Assembly (NCBI GenBank): GCA_023313575.1
Contig: JAJTTP010000005.1
Span: 496,001 to 560,000 of the forward strand
Length of the DNA stretch: 64,000 bases
From: Eutypella sp. D-1
Lineage: Eukaryota > Ascomycota > Sordariomycetes > Xylariales > Diatrypaceae
Direction: 5' to 3'
The notes under the pieces were generated by a model. The model was not told where the DNA came from. It did not search any database and saw only the letters and a list, made by a program, of their open reading frames with translations. Position 1 is the first letter of the stretch. Every line of letters starts with the position of its first letter. Both the position numbers and the translations under genes were made by a program. Of the stretch, positions 22,133 to 33,439 are shown in pieces.

Positions 22133-23734
22133 CTTTGCGAAGTTGTGGTGTGATAGTGACTGAGGATGGATGCGTAAAGGATGCGACGAGGGGGGGTTGC
22201 GAAGGGATATAGATGCTGAGAGCGAAAATCGCAAAAAGGTTGAATCACGATCTCGTCTATTCGTTTATCCCAAGGGCCACCACTCTACCAGAGCAGGGAG
22301 AGAGGAACGGTCCTGAGAGGAAAGCAGCAGGCAGGAAAGGAATGCAGCCGCGGCACCGTCGGGTCCGGGGGACGACCGAGCCTGAACGGTTCGCTCGGAT
22401 GTTACGCTACGGTCGGCCTCGCGCGCACACACTGCTGTAATAATCGTTAATTTTTCAATAGATATTTACTCTGTTGGGCGAACTATATTCCACTGATGGT
22501 CCATTGATGAAGCAGTGTTTATCGTTGTTTGGGTGGAATTGTTATAAGGTTAGGATTTGATGATTAAGATACCTAGGTAAGAGACGAAAGGTGACGACGA
22601 CTAGGATGGATTGAATTGGAATGGAATTAAGGCGAGGCGAGGCGGTGCTTTGCGTTTGTTACCTGTTCATGAAACGGGGCCAGTTTGAACGGTTCATGCT
22701 GCCCTACCTCTAGGTACCTAGGAAAGTATGGAGGTTGCGTTCAAAAGTAAGTAACTTCTTAGCTTTCCAGCCACAGTGTCGCTTTAGTTATACTTACCAG
22801 TAACGCACGGTATATATGTACATATGTAGGTAGGTCTGCTAAAGAGATTTAACATTAGCAGTACTTATAGTGCACACTCCAACAGGCCTGACACTAAGTA
22901 GTACTAAAGTACCACTATAACACAGAGGGGTTACAGAATACAGTTGATGCCTTTTATAATTCAGACTGTGACTGGGCCACTTACCTTTGAAAGTAAGGTA
23001 CATGTAGGTAGTTAATTGATAATAAATATGGGTCTATCTGTGACTGTTCTGCTATTCTGACTGTGCTGACTGGTGCTGACTGGTTGCAACTGAACTTATC
23101 TGGGTACAAGAATCCACCTTACCTAATCAGTTTTACCTATCTAGGTACATGTATGTAGTTAGGCAGGCAAACAGGCAGAAGTGAGACTAACTTTACGGCA
23201 TCAGAACCGCAGAACGGGATAAATACTGTAGGCTTTTACGGATAAAACTGGAATCGGTACCAGTTTCTTCCAACGGTAAGAACCAGTTGCTGCTTATGAT
23301 GTTTCATGCCCAGTAAGGAAAATACTCGTACTATGTACACATATTAACGCGACATGAGAGCTAACCTTCATCCTGAAGCTAATGAACTAGTACAAGTATG
23401 TAAGGGGGGGCGTAAGCGCGATCTCCTTAAGTGCAAGGTCATGTCTGCAGCGAAGCAGTAAGCAGGGAAACAGATGCATGGGGGAGGGGAGGGGGGAACC
23501 GAGGATCAGTATTAGTCGGTAAACAAAAAATAAATAAATAAAATGAATACGAAAAGGTTCATCACCACCAGTCGACGAAGAAGAGCGAAGTTACTACTTC
23601 GTCAACCGAGCAGTCTTACAGCATTGAAAACATTACTTAATACGATCCCCGTGATATTTGGGGTGCAATCCTGGAATTAGCCTAGATACGTAACCGTTCT
23701 TGGGCATAGGTATCGACAAGACCGAAAAGAAAAA
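22133..23734. other. Divergent intergenic region, AT-rich
   Basis: This is the upstream region of both the CDC50 gene (minus) and the membrane-protein gene (plus). I saw no gene. It contains several CCTAGGTA/TACCTAGG-type palindromic strings (about 22571, 22712-22724 and 23140) and a short TGCTGACTGG-type repeat near 23061-23085. Both promoters must be inside it. Confidence 0.5.
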
Positions 23735-25017
23735 ATGGCGAGAACCAAACCGAAGGCGACCGCCACACCGGCAGCCAACCGGCCGTGGCCAGTAACAGTT
23801 GCGCTGGCCGCCGTCCTAGTGGCTGTCTCGGGGTGTCTCCTGTACCTGATGCGGGTGGAAGTGGTGGCGTCGGGGGCGCTAGTGCCGCACGTCAAGGAGG
23901 TGGAGGGCCGCGTGTTCCCGGACGGCACACGGCTGCGGGAGGTCTACACGGGCGTGGGCCCCGTGGACTGGTTCCTGACGTTGCTGGTAGGCGCCTTCCT
24001 CGCCGGCCCCGCCGGCTGGGATCCCGTTATCCGCCTGCAGCAGATCTACCTCCTCGTCACCTTCGGCGCCTTCGTCGGTATCATGGCTGTCGAGTCGTGT
24101 CGCATCCAGAACCGCTGGAGGGTTCTCAGATTGTGAGTCCCTATCACCTGAAACCTACCTAGCCACCCATAACATGACGGCCAACTGACCACTCCATCAG
24201 CACCACGCTCTGGAGCCTCCTGTACCAGACCATCGGCGGGGGCATTATCATCCCGCTCTGGGTCCTAGTGCACGTAGTGGCGTCGCGGACGTCTTCCTAC
24301 CGGGCCGCGGGACGCGCGGTCCCGCAGGCCGCGGCGCGCGCCCTGCTCCCCGCCGTCATACTGGGCTACGTCGTGCCCACCGTGGCGATGTATGCGGTGC
24401 CGTCCGACGGCGACGGCGGCGATCTCACGCAGTGGATCATCGCCGCCTGGCAGCCCGCGCCCGTCTACGTGAACGCCATCCTGTTCCCGTCCGGCCCGAC
24501 CCCCTCTACCTCCTCGGGAGGTAGCTCCGCCACTGCCGATGCCGATATCCCTGCCCTTGAGCGCCTGTACGGGGTCCTAGCCCTGCTCGCCGCAGCGACG
24601 CACGCATACACGCTCTACGCGATCCTAGGACCGCAGAGCGGAGCCTTGGGCGGGGAGGCATCATCATCCTCATCCTCATCATCGAGGCTGGAACTGCTAG
24701 CGGCGGTGTTCGTGCCGAGCGGGGAGCGCCGCTTAGCGTCGGCCTACCAGGCCGTGCACTACGTGTTCCAGTGGGACGTGTGGGGCATCTACGGCTCCGG
24801 CCTGCTGTGGTGCCTGATCGAGCTGTACGACCTGCGGCGCCTGCTGCCGTCTGGTCCGGAACTGCTGCTGCCGGGGCTGGTGCCCACCGCGCTCCTTCTT
24901 GCTGCCGGTAGTGCTGCCATCGGTCCCGCTGCCGTCATGGCCGTCTTCTGGCTCTGGCGCGAGGACAAGCTCGCGCTGGTTGAGAGACGGCTGGGTGCGC
25001 ATACGAAGGTTGCGTGA
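23735..25017 (+). CDS. Polytopic membrane protein of unknown function
   Basis: Two exons: 23735..24132 and 24201..25017 (68-nt intron, GTGAGT...CAG), giving 404 aa. The first exon encodes a basic N-terminus (MARTKPKATATPAANRP) and a transmembrane segment (VTVALAAVLVAVSGCLLYLM). A second hydrophobic stretch (VDWFLTLLVGAFLAGPAGW) and the segment IYLLVTFGAFVGIMAVES follow. Exon 2 adds at least four more: WSLLYQTIGGGIIIPLWVLV, ALLPAVILGYVVPTVAMY, YGVLALLAAATHAYTLYAIL and LLPGLVPTALLLAAG. I count about eight membrane spans, with a low-complexity Ser loop before RLELLAAVF. The overall look (small polytopic protein, with PLWVLVHVV after the third span) recalls membrane proteins found in fungal terpenoid clusters, but no catalytic motif could be assigned. 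The function is unknown. Codon use is strongly GC3-rich. Confidence 0.7.
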
Positions 25018-25531
25018 GGGAGAGGTGCCTGTGCTGCGGTGTACGTTTTGCACCCGTGCAATCCTAACGCCCTCGGCTATTTATGTATCCACCATGAACC
25101 CCGTATATACTCTTGGAGTAAAAGAATAGCCAAAGCATTTGGTTCGGTGAGAATTTTCATTGGTATATAGCAAAGTATATGCACAGGAGGCCATCGTCAT
25201 TCCTGAGCTAACATAACCATATCATCCAGCGTAGATGCATCGGCAGCCCGATGGGCAGTCAAGCTCATGACAAATGTTATAAACTCCTCTTTCGCTCGTG
25301 AAGTTGGATATTATTCCAGCCTTGTAGAGCCCATCAGCTTCGAACCTTCGAGGTCGGCCGAGAAACCGAGCAAGTCCCGAGAAATGGCCATGGTGTTAAT
25401 CCGTGCACCAAGAAATGGTCCCCTGAGGCCGATTTTGCTACCCACCCACCCGTACGTGGCAGATGCAGCCATTACTATGGCCGTTGCATCCGAGAATCTA
25501 GCCACCTAAGCACAAAACAACTCATCCCTCG
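25018..25531. other. Convergent intergenic spacer
   Basis: This is 514 bp between two 3' ends. Short open frames occur on both strands at 25267-25509 but overlap each other and have no motif. I saw nothing else. Confidence 0.5.
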
Positions 25532-27715
25532 CTAAAGCTCCTCGATCGGATCATCGTCGTAGTTTGGCAGATCTCGTATGCTAGGCCTGCCGTCCAGCGC
25601 TCTTTTCTTACGCCTTCCCTTGCCCTTTGGCCTACTACTTGTAGCTGCGTATTGGGGCGTCATGAGCGACTGTGGCCTCGTGCTGTTTCTTGAACCAGCG
25701 AACTTCCCAACAAATGTCTTAGGAACTGCGAACCGGAACCCCGCCCCGGCTAGCCTTTGATATGGAGGACTGGCCTTAGTATGATGAACAGTTATGGTGG
25801 TAAGTTCTTCGTTTAGATCGGATATAATGGTGCCCTGTGTCGCTACGTGGCTTTCATCTGATGCTCTCGGCGAGGAGGTCTTATCGGAGACCTTTGCGCA
25901 GGCTGAATCCACTGTTCCACAGGTTGCAGCGGCCTCCGATTCTTGCGCATCACTGCTAGGAAACGTGTGAGAAATGAGCTCTTCTGCTGAGTTATTGTTT
26001 ACAAGGCTGAAATTTTCGGTGTTATCAGACGCGTCGGCCGGTTTTAGCTCACGCACATCTTGGTGCACTGCATCTTTGAATGCTTTCTCCCTCAACCCAT
26101 CGCTATCAGAATCAAAGACAAACTTCATCCAGGCTTGTTCCTCATCCGTTCCTTTCGTTTTCGCCTTGCCATGGTCTGTTTGAGTAGTCGGAGGTGTGTT
26201 ACTCGGCTCTTGCGTGCCTGTCATTGATGTGGAGCCCACTCCTGGAAATGTATTCTGTGAAGCTGGGCTGCCACGTGGATAAATGGGTAGTTCAAGACTG
26301 CTTGCAGATTCCTCGGGTGGATGTACCAGTGAGACTTCCTCTGCAGACCCTTGGGACTCTCCAACCGAAGGCGACAACTTCAAGGAACTCGTTTCAAGCA
26401 AACTCTCGAGACTGGGTAGTTCATGACCGAGGTGCGATGGCAACACACTGACACCAGGACTGATGGCAAGTTTGATAAGAGAAGCATCATGGGAAGATAT
26501 CTGGGTCATAGACTCCTCGCTTCTATGGGATGATGCCACTAGATTTCTCCACGCTTCGTTCTCGGCCGTCTGTGATGCGGTGGCTGATGGTTCATGCCGT
26601 CCGACTTGTACCTCCAAACTCTCTTCCCTCTCTGTTCTCTTCAACTTTGATGGCGACCATTGTAGGACCCTAAACCTATCAGCTCGGCGAGGAATAGGCT
26701 CATGTATAACGGAAGAAGAGGAACAGACAACTCGAGGCAAGCGTGCTTCGCCGCGCGTAGTGGCTTTCACTGGGTTTCGATGAGTATCAACCTTATGCCT
26801 TGAAACGCTAGACTTGCTAGAATCTGTCGGTGGCAAAGCCGACATTCGTCTAGCCATTTTATGGTTGCCTGGATACGAACCCAATTCGTGGGCCTCGCTC
26901 GGGGCAGGATTTGATCCCAAGGGGGAAGAGCTATGGCTCGTATGTGATGCTGTAACCAATCGCTTTCTGCTGGTCTGTGAGGAGGTTGCTATACTCGGTT
27001 GAATCTCCTGGCTTCCAATTTGAATCCGTAGCGGGAGCCTGCGGTCACGGCGAACAACCGTGCGCGTTTTGGGATACGGCATCTGCATATTGCCATCTGT
27101 ACCATTCACATCAATCAGTCTTCGAAGGTTATTCGGTCTCCTTGTCTGATCCTCGTTTGCCTTGCTCCACCTCGAGTTGTCGTGACGATTTCTTTGACCG
27201 GGGAAAGCGAGGTCAAGGGGCTGCTGGATGCTTATTCCAACCCAGTCTGCTTTACTAAGAAGTTTTCGTCTCTTCTCCTGGAGAAGGCTTGACTGATCCT
27301 TATCGACGCCTGGGCTTTGAGAATCCAAGGGGCGCTTATGTCCTTGTGGAGGCCGGACTGCTTCTGATAATAGCCGTCCTTCTCTGTGCCCAGCATCTGA
27401 GACATGGGCACAACCGTTAAGGGGTGGGATAGACTCCGTTTTGGGATGTAGTCGCTCTTCGGGATTCCGGTGACGATGCACATTCTGCAGTGGACTAGTG
27501 TGTTGCCTAGAAGATACCTTGGACGACGTATCTCGGCTTCGTAGTCCACCTATGTGTTCAGTACCAAGAAAGGATATGGCAATGGGGCTCTGCTTTGCGC
27601 CACCATTGATAAGATTGCTGCGAGCTTTTGCAAAATGCTGCTTCTGCCGGACTAGAAGCTGGTTTCGCTGCCTGCCGCGAGAATGCCGGGCTAGGTTGCC
27701 TTCGGTCCAGTTCAT
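25532..27715 (-). CDS. Fungal-specific disordered protein of unknown function
   Basis: Single exon on the minus strand, 727 aa, ATG at 27715. The N-terminus, MNWTEGNLARHSRG, followed by QRNQLLVRQKQHFAKAR, recalls a short N-terminal block I associate with uncharacterised Pezizomycotina proteins. It is the only part that looks conserved. The C-terminus contains VPKTFVGKFAGS, a basic patch (KGKGRRKKRAL) and an acidic end (DDDPIEEL). Everything between is rich in Ser, Thr, Pro, Arg and Gln without predicted fold, with many SP/TP sites. The basic patch could be a nuclear localisation signal. No enzyme motif is seen. I treat it as a real gene because the frame is open for 2.2 kb and both ends look constrained. 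The function is not known. Confidence 0.75.
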   Translation of the reverse strand: MNWTEGNLARHSRGRQRNQLLVRQKQHFAKARSNLINGGAKQSPIAISFLGTEHIGGLRSRDTSSKVSSRQHTSPLQNVHRHRNPEERLHPKTESIPPLNGCAHVSDAGHREGRLLSEAVRPPQGHKRPLDSQSPGVDKDQSSLLQEKRRKLLSKADWVGISIQQPLDLAFPGQRNRHDNSRWSKANEDQTRRPNNLRRLIDVNGTDGNMQMPYPKTRTVVRRDRRLPLRIQIGSQEIQPSIATSSQTSRKRLVTASHTSHSSSPLGSNPAPSEAHELGSYPGNHKMARRMSALPPTDSSKSSVSRHKVDTHRNPVKATTRGEARLPRVVCSSSSVIHEPIPRRADRFRVLQWSPSKLKRTEREESLEVQVGRHEPSATASQTAENEAWRNLVASSHRSEESMTQISSHDASLIKLAISPGVSVLPSHLGHELPSLESLLETSSLKLSPSVGESQGSAEEVSLVHPPEESASSLELPIYPRGSPASQNTFPGVGSTSMTGTQEPSNTPPTTQTDHGKAKTKGTDEEQAWMKFVFDSDSDGLREKAFKDAVHQDVRELKPADASDNTENFSLVNNNSAEELISHTFPSSDAQESEAAATCGTVDSACAKVSDKTSSPRASDESHVATQGTIISDLNEELTTITVHHTKASPPYQRLAGAGFRFAVPKTFVGKFAGSRNSTRPQSLMTPQYAATSSRPKGKGRRKKRALDGRPSIRDLPNYDDDPIEEL

Positions 27716-28736
27716 GGTAGGGTTTGAAATTAATCATTCGAAAGACACGGCAATATATATAGGAATGCTTTCATTTTATTGATGTGGTATTAATCGATAG
27801 CTAAGGCTTAGATAATAGAGGGATAGGGGTTTTCACGCTCACGCGTGTCCACATAGAGATATAATGGGGGGTTTTGCTGATGCAAAACTTGACAACCCGA
27901 GAGTCAGGAAATCGCATCACTAAACGCGCATGCAGTTTTGGTATGTCCATGGACAGAAGGCCCTTCCTTGCATTGTTCTCCTGACGTGACTCTTCTTACC
28001 TTGTGGGCACACATAAACTTGCTCGCCCATCCGGCAGGTGCAAGTCAACCGACTTGCCACTCCTTTTCTCATGGAAGGGGCCACCTGTGAGAATGTTTCC
28101 AATTAAGTCAACTAAGCTGGTGGTTGCTTCCTTCTGTACTATATACATAATATTGGCATCATGTCTGATGGGCAAGATGCGAGTCTTATGTAAGCTCCTT
28201 AGCATCTGTGCACGAGTGACGATTGGTTGAACGAATCCATCCCAATCTCATGTCCTTCGTCACGTCTCCAATATGACTATTCGTGTACAACATCAAATTG
28301 GGTCGATAATCGTTACCGATGATCCCGCTTGTGAACAATCTATAGGTGGATGGGGATAGTTAGCTTACGGAAGGATCCGATACTATACTTGCATAGGTGC
28401 ATACTTGGTGACCCCAGTCAGCTAATGTAAATCCGTCGAGTTACTCGGCTACTTTATGTGTACATTCTGACTCACATACGTTGCCAGAACCGGACCAGTA
28501 CCTAACATCTAATTTCAAAATAGAGGCCCAACGAGAGGATCTTCCCGACGAGCATGGTCCCTGAAACATAATAGAGGAAAACATCGTGAGCCAAGGAATT
28601 GGGTATGAAAAACTATTCTGCGGCTATTCTGGAAACCGGGGGTTAGGCCGGTAGATCCCAGTGCGCCCCGGCTTTTCGGCTGGCCGTGGCCGATGAGCGA
28701 TTTTATGTTTTGGACAACCTCGTCGCAGCCTGACTA
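27716..28736. other. Gene-poor intergenic region left of the inverted-repeat element
   Basis: This is about 1 kb. The first 100-200 bp should hold the promoter of the minus-strand gene. No other gene or RNA is visible; short frames at 27920-28230 overlap on both strands and lack motifs. Confidence 0.5.
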
Positions 28737-28930
28737 CGGTAGGTTACAGTGGTCACTGTTCACATTCAGTTTTTTTTTAATAGGTGCACCCCAATTCAGA
28801 TAAAAGGTGTATTAACGGCCAGCTGGTTGTTTTTAGCGCGTTTTATAAATGCATATACCTTTTTAAAACGATAACGTACCCGCTGCATACCTTTTAAGTA
28901 CATAATATCATATCTTTTTATTACAAGTTA

Positions 28931-29130
28931 TCGCGGGCTATCGCGGGCCATCGCAGGCCATCGCAAGCTATCTATCCCATCTATCCCATCCTATATATCC
29001 CATCCCATCTATCCCATCCCATCTATCCCATCCCATCTATCCCATCCCATCTATCCCATCCCATCTATCCCATCCCATCTATCCCATCCCATCTATCCCA
29101 TCCCATCTATCCCATCCTATCTATCCCATT
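28931..29130 (+). repeat. Compound minisatellite: 10-bp and 14-bp tandem units
   Basis: Four 10-bp units of TCGCGGGCTA type (28931-28970) are followed by degenerate CTATCCCAT copies. Then come eight perfect 14-bp CTATCCCATCCCAT units starting at 29009, 29023, 29037, 29051, 29065, 29079, 29093 and 29107 (the last differs at its end). The complementary strand has paired GGG tracts with 2- and 6-nt spacers, a pattern able to form G-quadruplexes. Confidence 0.9.
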
Positions 29131-29189
29131 CGAATAGGCTGTGATGGCTGCAGTGGCTGCAGTGGCTATAATGGCTGCGATCAAATAGG

Positions 29190-29290
29190 TGCGAGCGATT
29201 GAATGGGTGTGATTGAATGGGTGCGAGAATGGGTGCGATTGAATGGGTGCAATTAAACAGGATTGAATGGGTGTGATTAAATAGGATGGA
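29190..29290 (+). repeat. Degenerate tandem repeat of a GATTGAATGGGTGYGA-type unit
   Basis: Five to six imperfect copies (GATTGAATGGG, GAGAATGGGTGCGA, GATTGAATGGGTGCAA, GATTGAATGGGTGTGA) lie inside the inverted-repeat element, just before its right end. The G-rich strand here is the plus strand, opposite to the neighbouring 14-bp array. Confidence 0.7.
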
Positions 29291-29408
29291 TCACACCCCA
29301 TTTGGTGCCAGCTGGCAGTCCAAATATATATCTACATAGGGGTGGCCCTATACACGATTTTGGGCAAAAAAAGTTGAATGTGAACAGTGACCCCTGTAAC
29401 CTGCCGTA

Positions 29409-32400
29409 CCTGACAGGGACTTCGAGGCAACGTAATTTAGTAATCATTATCCCCTGCTCTGTAGGCTTGAGAGCGACTTGAGTTTCGATCTAGATGTTTC
29501 ATGTTACTCCGAATTTCACTTGAGAGACGCAAGCAGGCTAAGACCTTGGGAAGATATTGGTGCGCAAAACTTCGGAAACTTTTACCAGTTATACTCAAAC
29601 GGCCAATCACCTCGTAGCGATAAGGTGAGCCGATTATGGAGCGCACCGCACCATTCGGGTCGGCATGGTCTGCATGGCGTCGCCACATGGTTCCTCAGCT
29701 TATCCTCAGCTCTGGGGAATCGGGGCATCGGGGTCAGGGGTCTTGGACGCACGGGAAAGGGGGGGAGGGGGCCAGATAGATAGCGATAGCTCCGGGCTCA
29801 GCATAGGGCTATGGTTGGACCAGAGCCATTAGTAGCAATAATAGATATGTGTACAGATTACCTACATGCATGCGACGCTGCCAGGGGGTATTCACCCTAT
29901 GTGGTAAAACTACGTAGTATGTCTTACGTGGTGGGCGATGTGGGATCGTCTGTGGACTTTTCAGGGTCCAGTACTGCATTTCAAGATTTCAAGGTACCGG
30001 CGATCTAGGTGACTTCCGGCAAAGTGGGCTTGCTTGCCTGGATGTAAGTAAAAAAATTTGTTTTATGTGAACAGCCTGGCATTGTCAGATTCTCCCTACG
30101 TTGTCGGTGATGGTTGCTGCAACTCGGATCCTGTATGACATGGCATCTGGGACCACTGCTCTTTACTCGATACTCGCCCTGGTGTCTATCTAAGATGACT
30201 AGCTAGATCTCAAAGCTTACCACAGGTTTCTGGGGAAAAGACAGGTTGTGTCGCTCGGTGTGAAATTCCCCGGATTCATGACAACCTTTAGTTCCGCGCC
30301 ATTTAATATACACTAGTAAAGACGGCTATAGCCCTCATCACCCTGCCTAGGTACGCGGCTTTGTCTACGAACCCACCGTGGTTGGAGATATCTGTTCTTG
30401 ATGATGAGGGAATTGCGAGTGCCTTCATTGGCTCATAACCGACGGATAGAGTTCGGCTAGCCGTGCTTCGTTCTCCGTGTCGGAAGAGTTAGCGGCGGCC
30501 GATCTCCAGATGGTGCGCCACCTGCCCTTGCATTAATTACCATCGCGAGACCACCAGGCTGCGATTTTGTGTTTAGGTTGACTGGGTCTTTTCCGGGAGG
30601 GACGAGCTCTAGACGAATTCCATGACAGGAATCTCGTAGTCATGAAACCGCTCGCACTCTGCCATTCGCTATTAATGACTCGATAAAATATGGAAATATG
30701 TGTTCGAGGCCGCCAGTCCCGCATCATCGGTCCCCCACATAATGCCCCGCCATGGCGGATCGTATACCGGCGGCTTTGGCCTGGCCCCGGCACTAATGAA
30801 TAATGTAACCGAACCTCGGACGAGGCCAGACTGGGAGGGCGTTCTCGTCAGATCAGCGGACATGATGTTGATGACTCTTTTTGGTTAATTGCTTCGATGC
30901 ATATATCCCACGGGGGTTGAGTGGGAGAGCACGGGATAAACGGCGAGGCCATAACATCAAGTCATTCCGTAACCGTTGGAGAATAAGGCTGGGGGACAAA
31001 GAAGGAAATAATACCTGCCAACCTGCATACATATCATCTTGTATGTGTCTTACGTAGGTATCTAGACAGGTAGCAGGGACCCTGCCAGCCAAGTCACGTA
31101 CAAGCCGCGCCTAGCTTAACGCACGCCCTATACAGGACATGCCCATATGCATGTGACATTTGAATCACTGGTTCGAATTCAAGATTTTTCTCTGCAAAGA
31201 AGGTAGACCGGGCCGTTCATTGAGACGTTTACGGCTCACGATGTGTTATAGTAGATATAGCGAAGGTCATACGAAACAGATACCTCGAAAAGCAATGTAT
31301 GACCAGACCCAGAAGTCAATGCAACCCGGAATGGAGGTCGTATTTGGCCAGTCGCCTAGTGGCGGTCCTAGCATGCACACCTACAGAATAATAGCGGTGT
31401 ACATACACGCACACACACAAACTTACCACAGAGCATTGTACGGCAGTACGGCTGGTGGATGAAATCGCTATTAGGTACGCCAAATTGCCTCTGGTGCAGA
31501 TGGTGCGACGTTCAACATGTTCTACCGAGGCGCAATAGCCGTGTGCTGAATCTAGATTTCAAAAACAACGGCGAAAGTCAACCTATATTGTCTATACATA
31601 CTATACATAGTATTTTAGGGTATCATGCTAGGAAACCCGATCATGTATACGAGCCCGTGTTTGGTGATCGCAATACCATATCCATATGGGTATTATGGGC
31701 TACACCTACGAGACCTTGGTTAAAAGACGCAAAAGACTCCAGGGAGACTCCGCTTGGCCGGACAACTACACTAAAACCTCGGTCGAGATACGGAATTAGT
31801 ACGGACGCTGATGCGTCTACAAGTTACATACATGACCTTGGCACTGTAGTACCCAGATTTCAGCACCTGACTGGGGCAAATGTTTGTTGAAAGGGTACCT
31901 GACCCAAGCCGTCTTGGTTTGGGCTAGGGCATGGATTTTGGTTAAATGGGACCGATGGGATTCTAGAAAGCGGCCGGGTTAATATACAGCCACCTAAGTA
32001 TTCTATTTCGAGAAGCATGGCGCTGCCGCTTTGATGAATGGATGCCATCCGAGTTGCGTACTGGTTACATAGGTACACTTACTCCCCTTGTAGTCGGATA
32101 CATACATTGTGACACGTTTACCCATAGAGAAACCTACGAAGTAAATGTCACATATTGTGTTGTGAGCTCGAATTGTCTTACACGCTGCGTCATATCCGAA
32201 TTTGCAAGATTTAAGTTGAAGTGCTTGGAAGGCGTCAATATGTACCTGGCAAGCCTGGGTATTGTCATACATATGCCGGTGTCGACTTCAACGTATATAA
32301 AACGGTAGTATGAGGTAGACAAGCAAGTAATAGACAAGGGCGGCGTCTTCCAAAGCAGGGAGTGGAAGCTAATCGTCAATTGCCTGCACATCTGCCCAGT

Positions 32401-32882
32401 TACGAAAGCAAATGGGACAAGGGGGGGAAAAAGGAACCGGAAAAAAAGTCGCCCCATTATTATTTTCTGTATGGCGGGTTGGCGGATACATTGAAACCCC
32501 ACATAGCCCGCCTTTACTATACTTGTGTCAATGGATAACAAAATGGAAGCAACCAGTAGTTAAATGTTTGAGCCCCTTATCCTAGAAGCCCATGAAGCAA
32601 TTACTTCAAGCCTCATAGAAAGGTTAGAGGTAAACTGGAAGATTTCAAAGTTGACAATTGGTAGGTTTTATGTAAGTTAGTAAACACATTTACATATCTC
32701 AGTAGGTATTTTCTATGTCACCATTCCCATCTAAACCCCACAATAGAAACTTTCTTGGGTACGCCGCCCCTGTAACAGCATGCATCATCCTTTGAAGCGT
32801 TCAGGTGTGTCGTTGATCACCACCAATCACCCTAACACCTCCGGTACCTCTTTGCCTCTTAGGTGAACCCAGCCAACTAGTT
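29409..32882. other. Gene-poor intergenic region right of the inverted-repeat element
   Basis: This is 3.5 kb without an intact gene. Overlapping short frames on both strands (29478-29783, 30533-30888, 31459-31890, 32134-32541) have no recognisable motif and mostly lack good ATG starts. It may contain decayed sequence. I see no tRNA; a B-box-like string at 31170 has no partner A-box. Confidence 0.4.
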
Positions 32883-33439
32883 AGCCAATCAGCCAATCAA
32901 CCATGCCTACGAGCCAGCCTTTACGCTAAGGATGGCTGAGGTTAGTGGGTTAGGTTGGTTTGTTGGTGGGGTCACTAGGTACCTAAGTAAGGTAGATGGA
33001 GGTCCCTTGGTCGTACTTATCAGAGAGTTCCGTTTGGATTTTTAGTGGTTACGTCGGTTCGTGTCTGGACTTTCCCGACTAATGGTACCTGAAAGGAAGT
33101 ACCTGCAGTACCTATAGTACCTATGACGGGTAACTCGCACTACTTACCAGTATGTATAGTGGCTGCCCCGGAGTGAGCGATAAGAACGCTTTAACAGAAG
33201 CTAAAGCCCCTCCACATAAAAGCCCTCACCCCGCCGCCCATTGTTCAGCATTTCCTATAAACTAAAATTCTTTTTCCTCGTCCAAACCTACAAAACTTTC
33301 TTTCAAAGGCATTCCTATTATATATCATTATATCCTTGGAACCCGTTCTCCTTGAATAACCTTCGTCGACCTTTTTTTGCGTCTCTCCTCCAACAAATTC
33401 CTTTTCCATTACTATTTCATCACAGCAACAACCGCAATC
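32883..33439 (+). promoter_or_regulatory. Glutamine synthetase promoter with CCAAT pair and GATA sites
   Basis: Two CCAAT boxes occur at 32885-32889 and 32893-32897. GATAAG-type sites, the recognition sequence of the AreA/NIT2 nitrogen regulators, lie at 33016-33021 (as CTTATC) and 33179-33184. A TATA-like CATAAAAG is at about 33215. The leader is pyrimidine-rich. Control by AreA/NIT2 is inferred from the sites and from known regulation of fungal glutamine synthetase. Confidence 0.5.

Larger units (their letters stand above)
28737..29406. mobile_element. Non-autonomous DNA transposon (MITE-like) with terminal inverted repeats and internal minisatellite
   Basis: The two ends are inverted copies of each other. 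The left end from 28737 (CGGTAGGTTACAGTGGTCAC...) matches the reverse complement of the right end from 29406 (CGGCAGGTTACAGGGGTCAC...). By eye, 36 of the first 40 bases match, including the shared core TCACTGTTCACATTCA and a following T-run. A TA dinucleotide flanks each end (28735-28736 and 29407-29408), the target duplication used by Tc1/mariner/pogo (Fot1-like) elements. No transposase frame exists inside, so it would depend on a helper. The interior is mostly tandem repeats (28931-29130 and about 29190-29290). The boundaries could instead lie 9-10 bp inward at the second TA-CAG; TA flanks fit both options. Confidence 0.75.

Noticed and set aside
31168..31180. Possible tRNA gene (B-box-like GGTTCGAATTC)
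   Set aside because: One mismatch to consensus, no A-box at suitable distance and no foldable arms.
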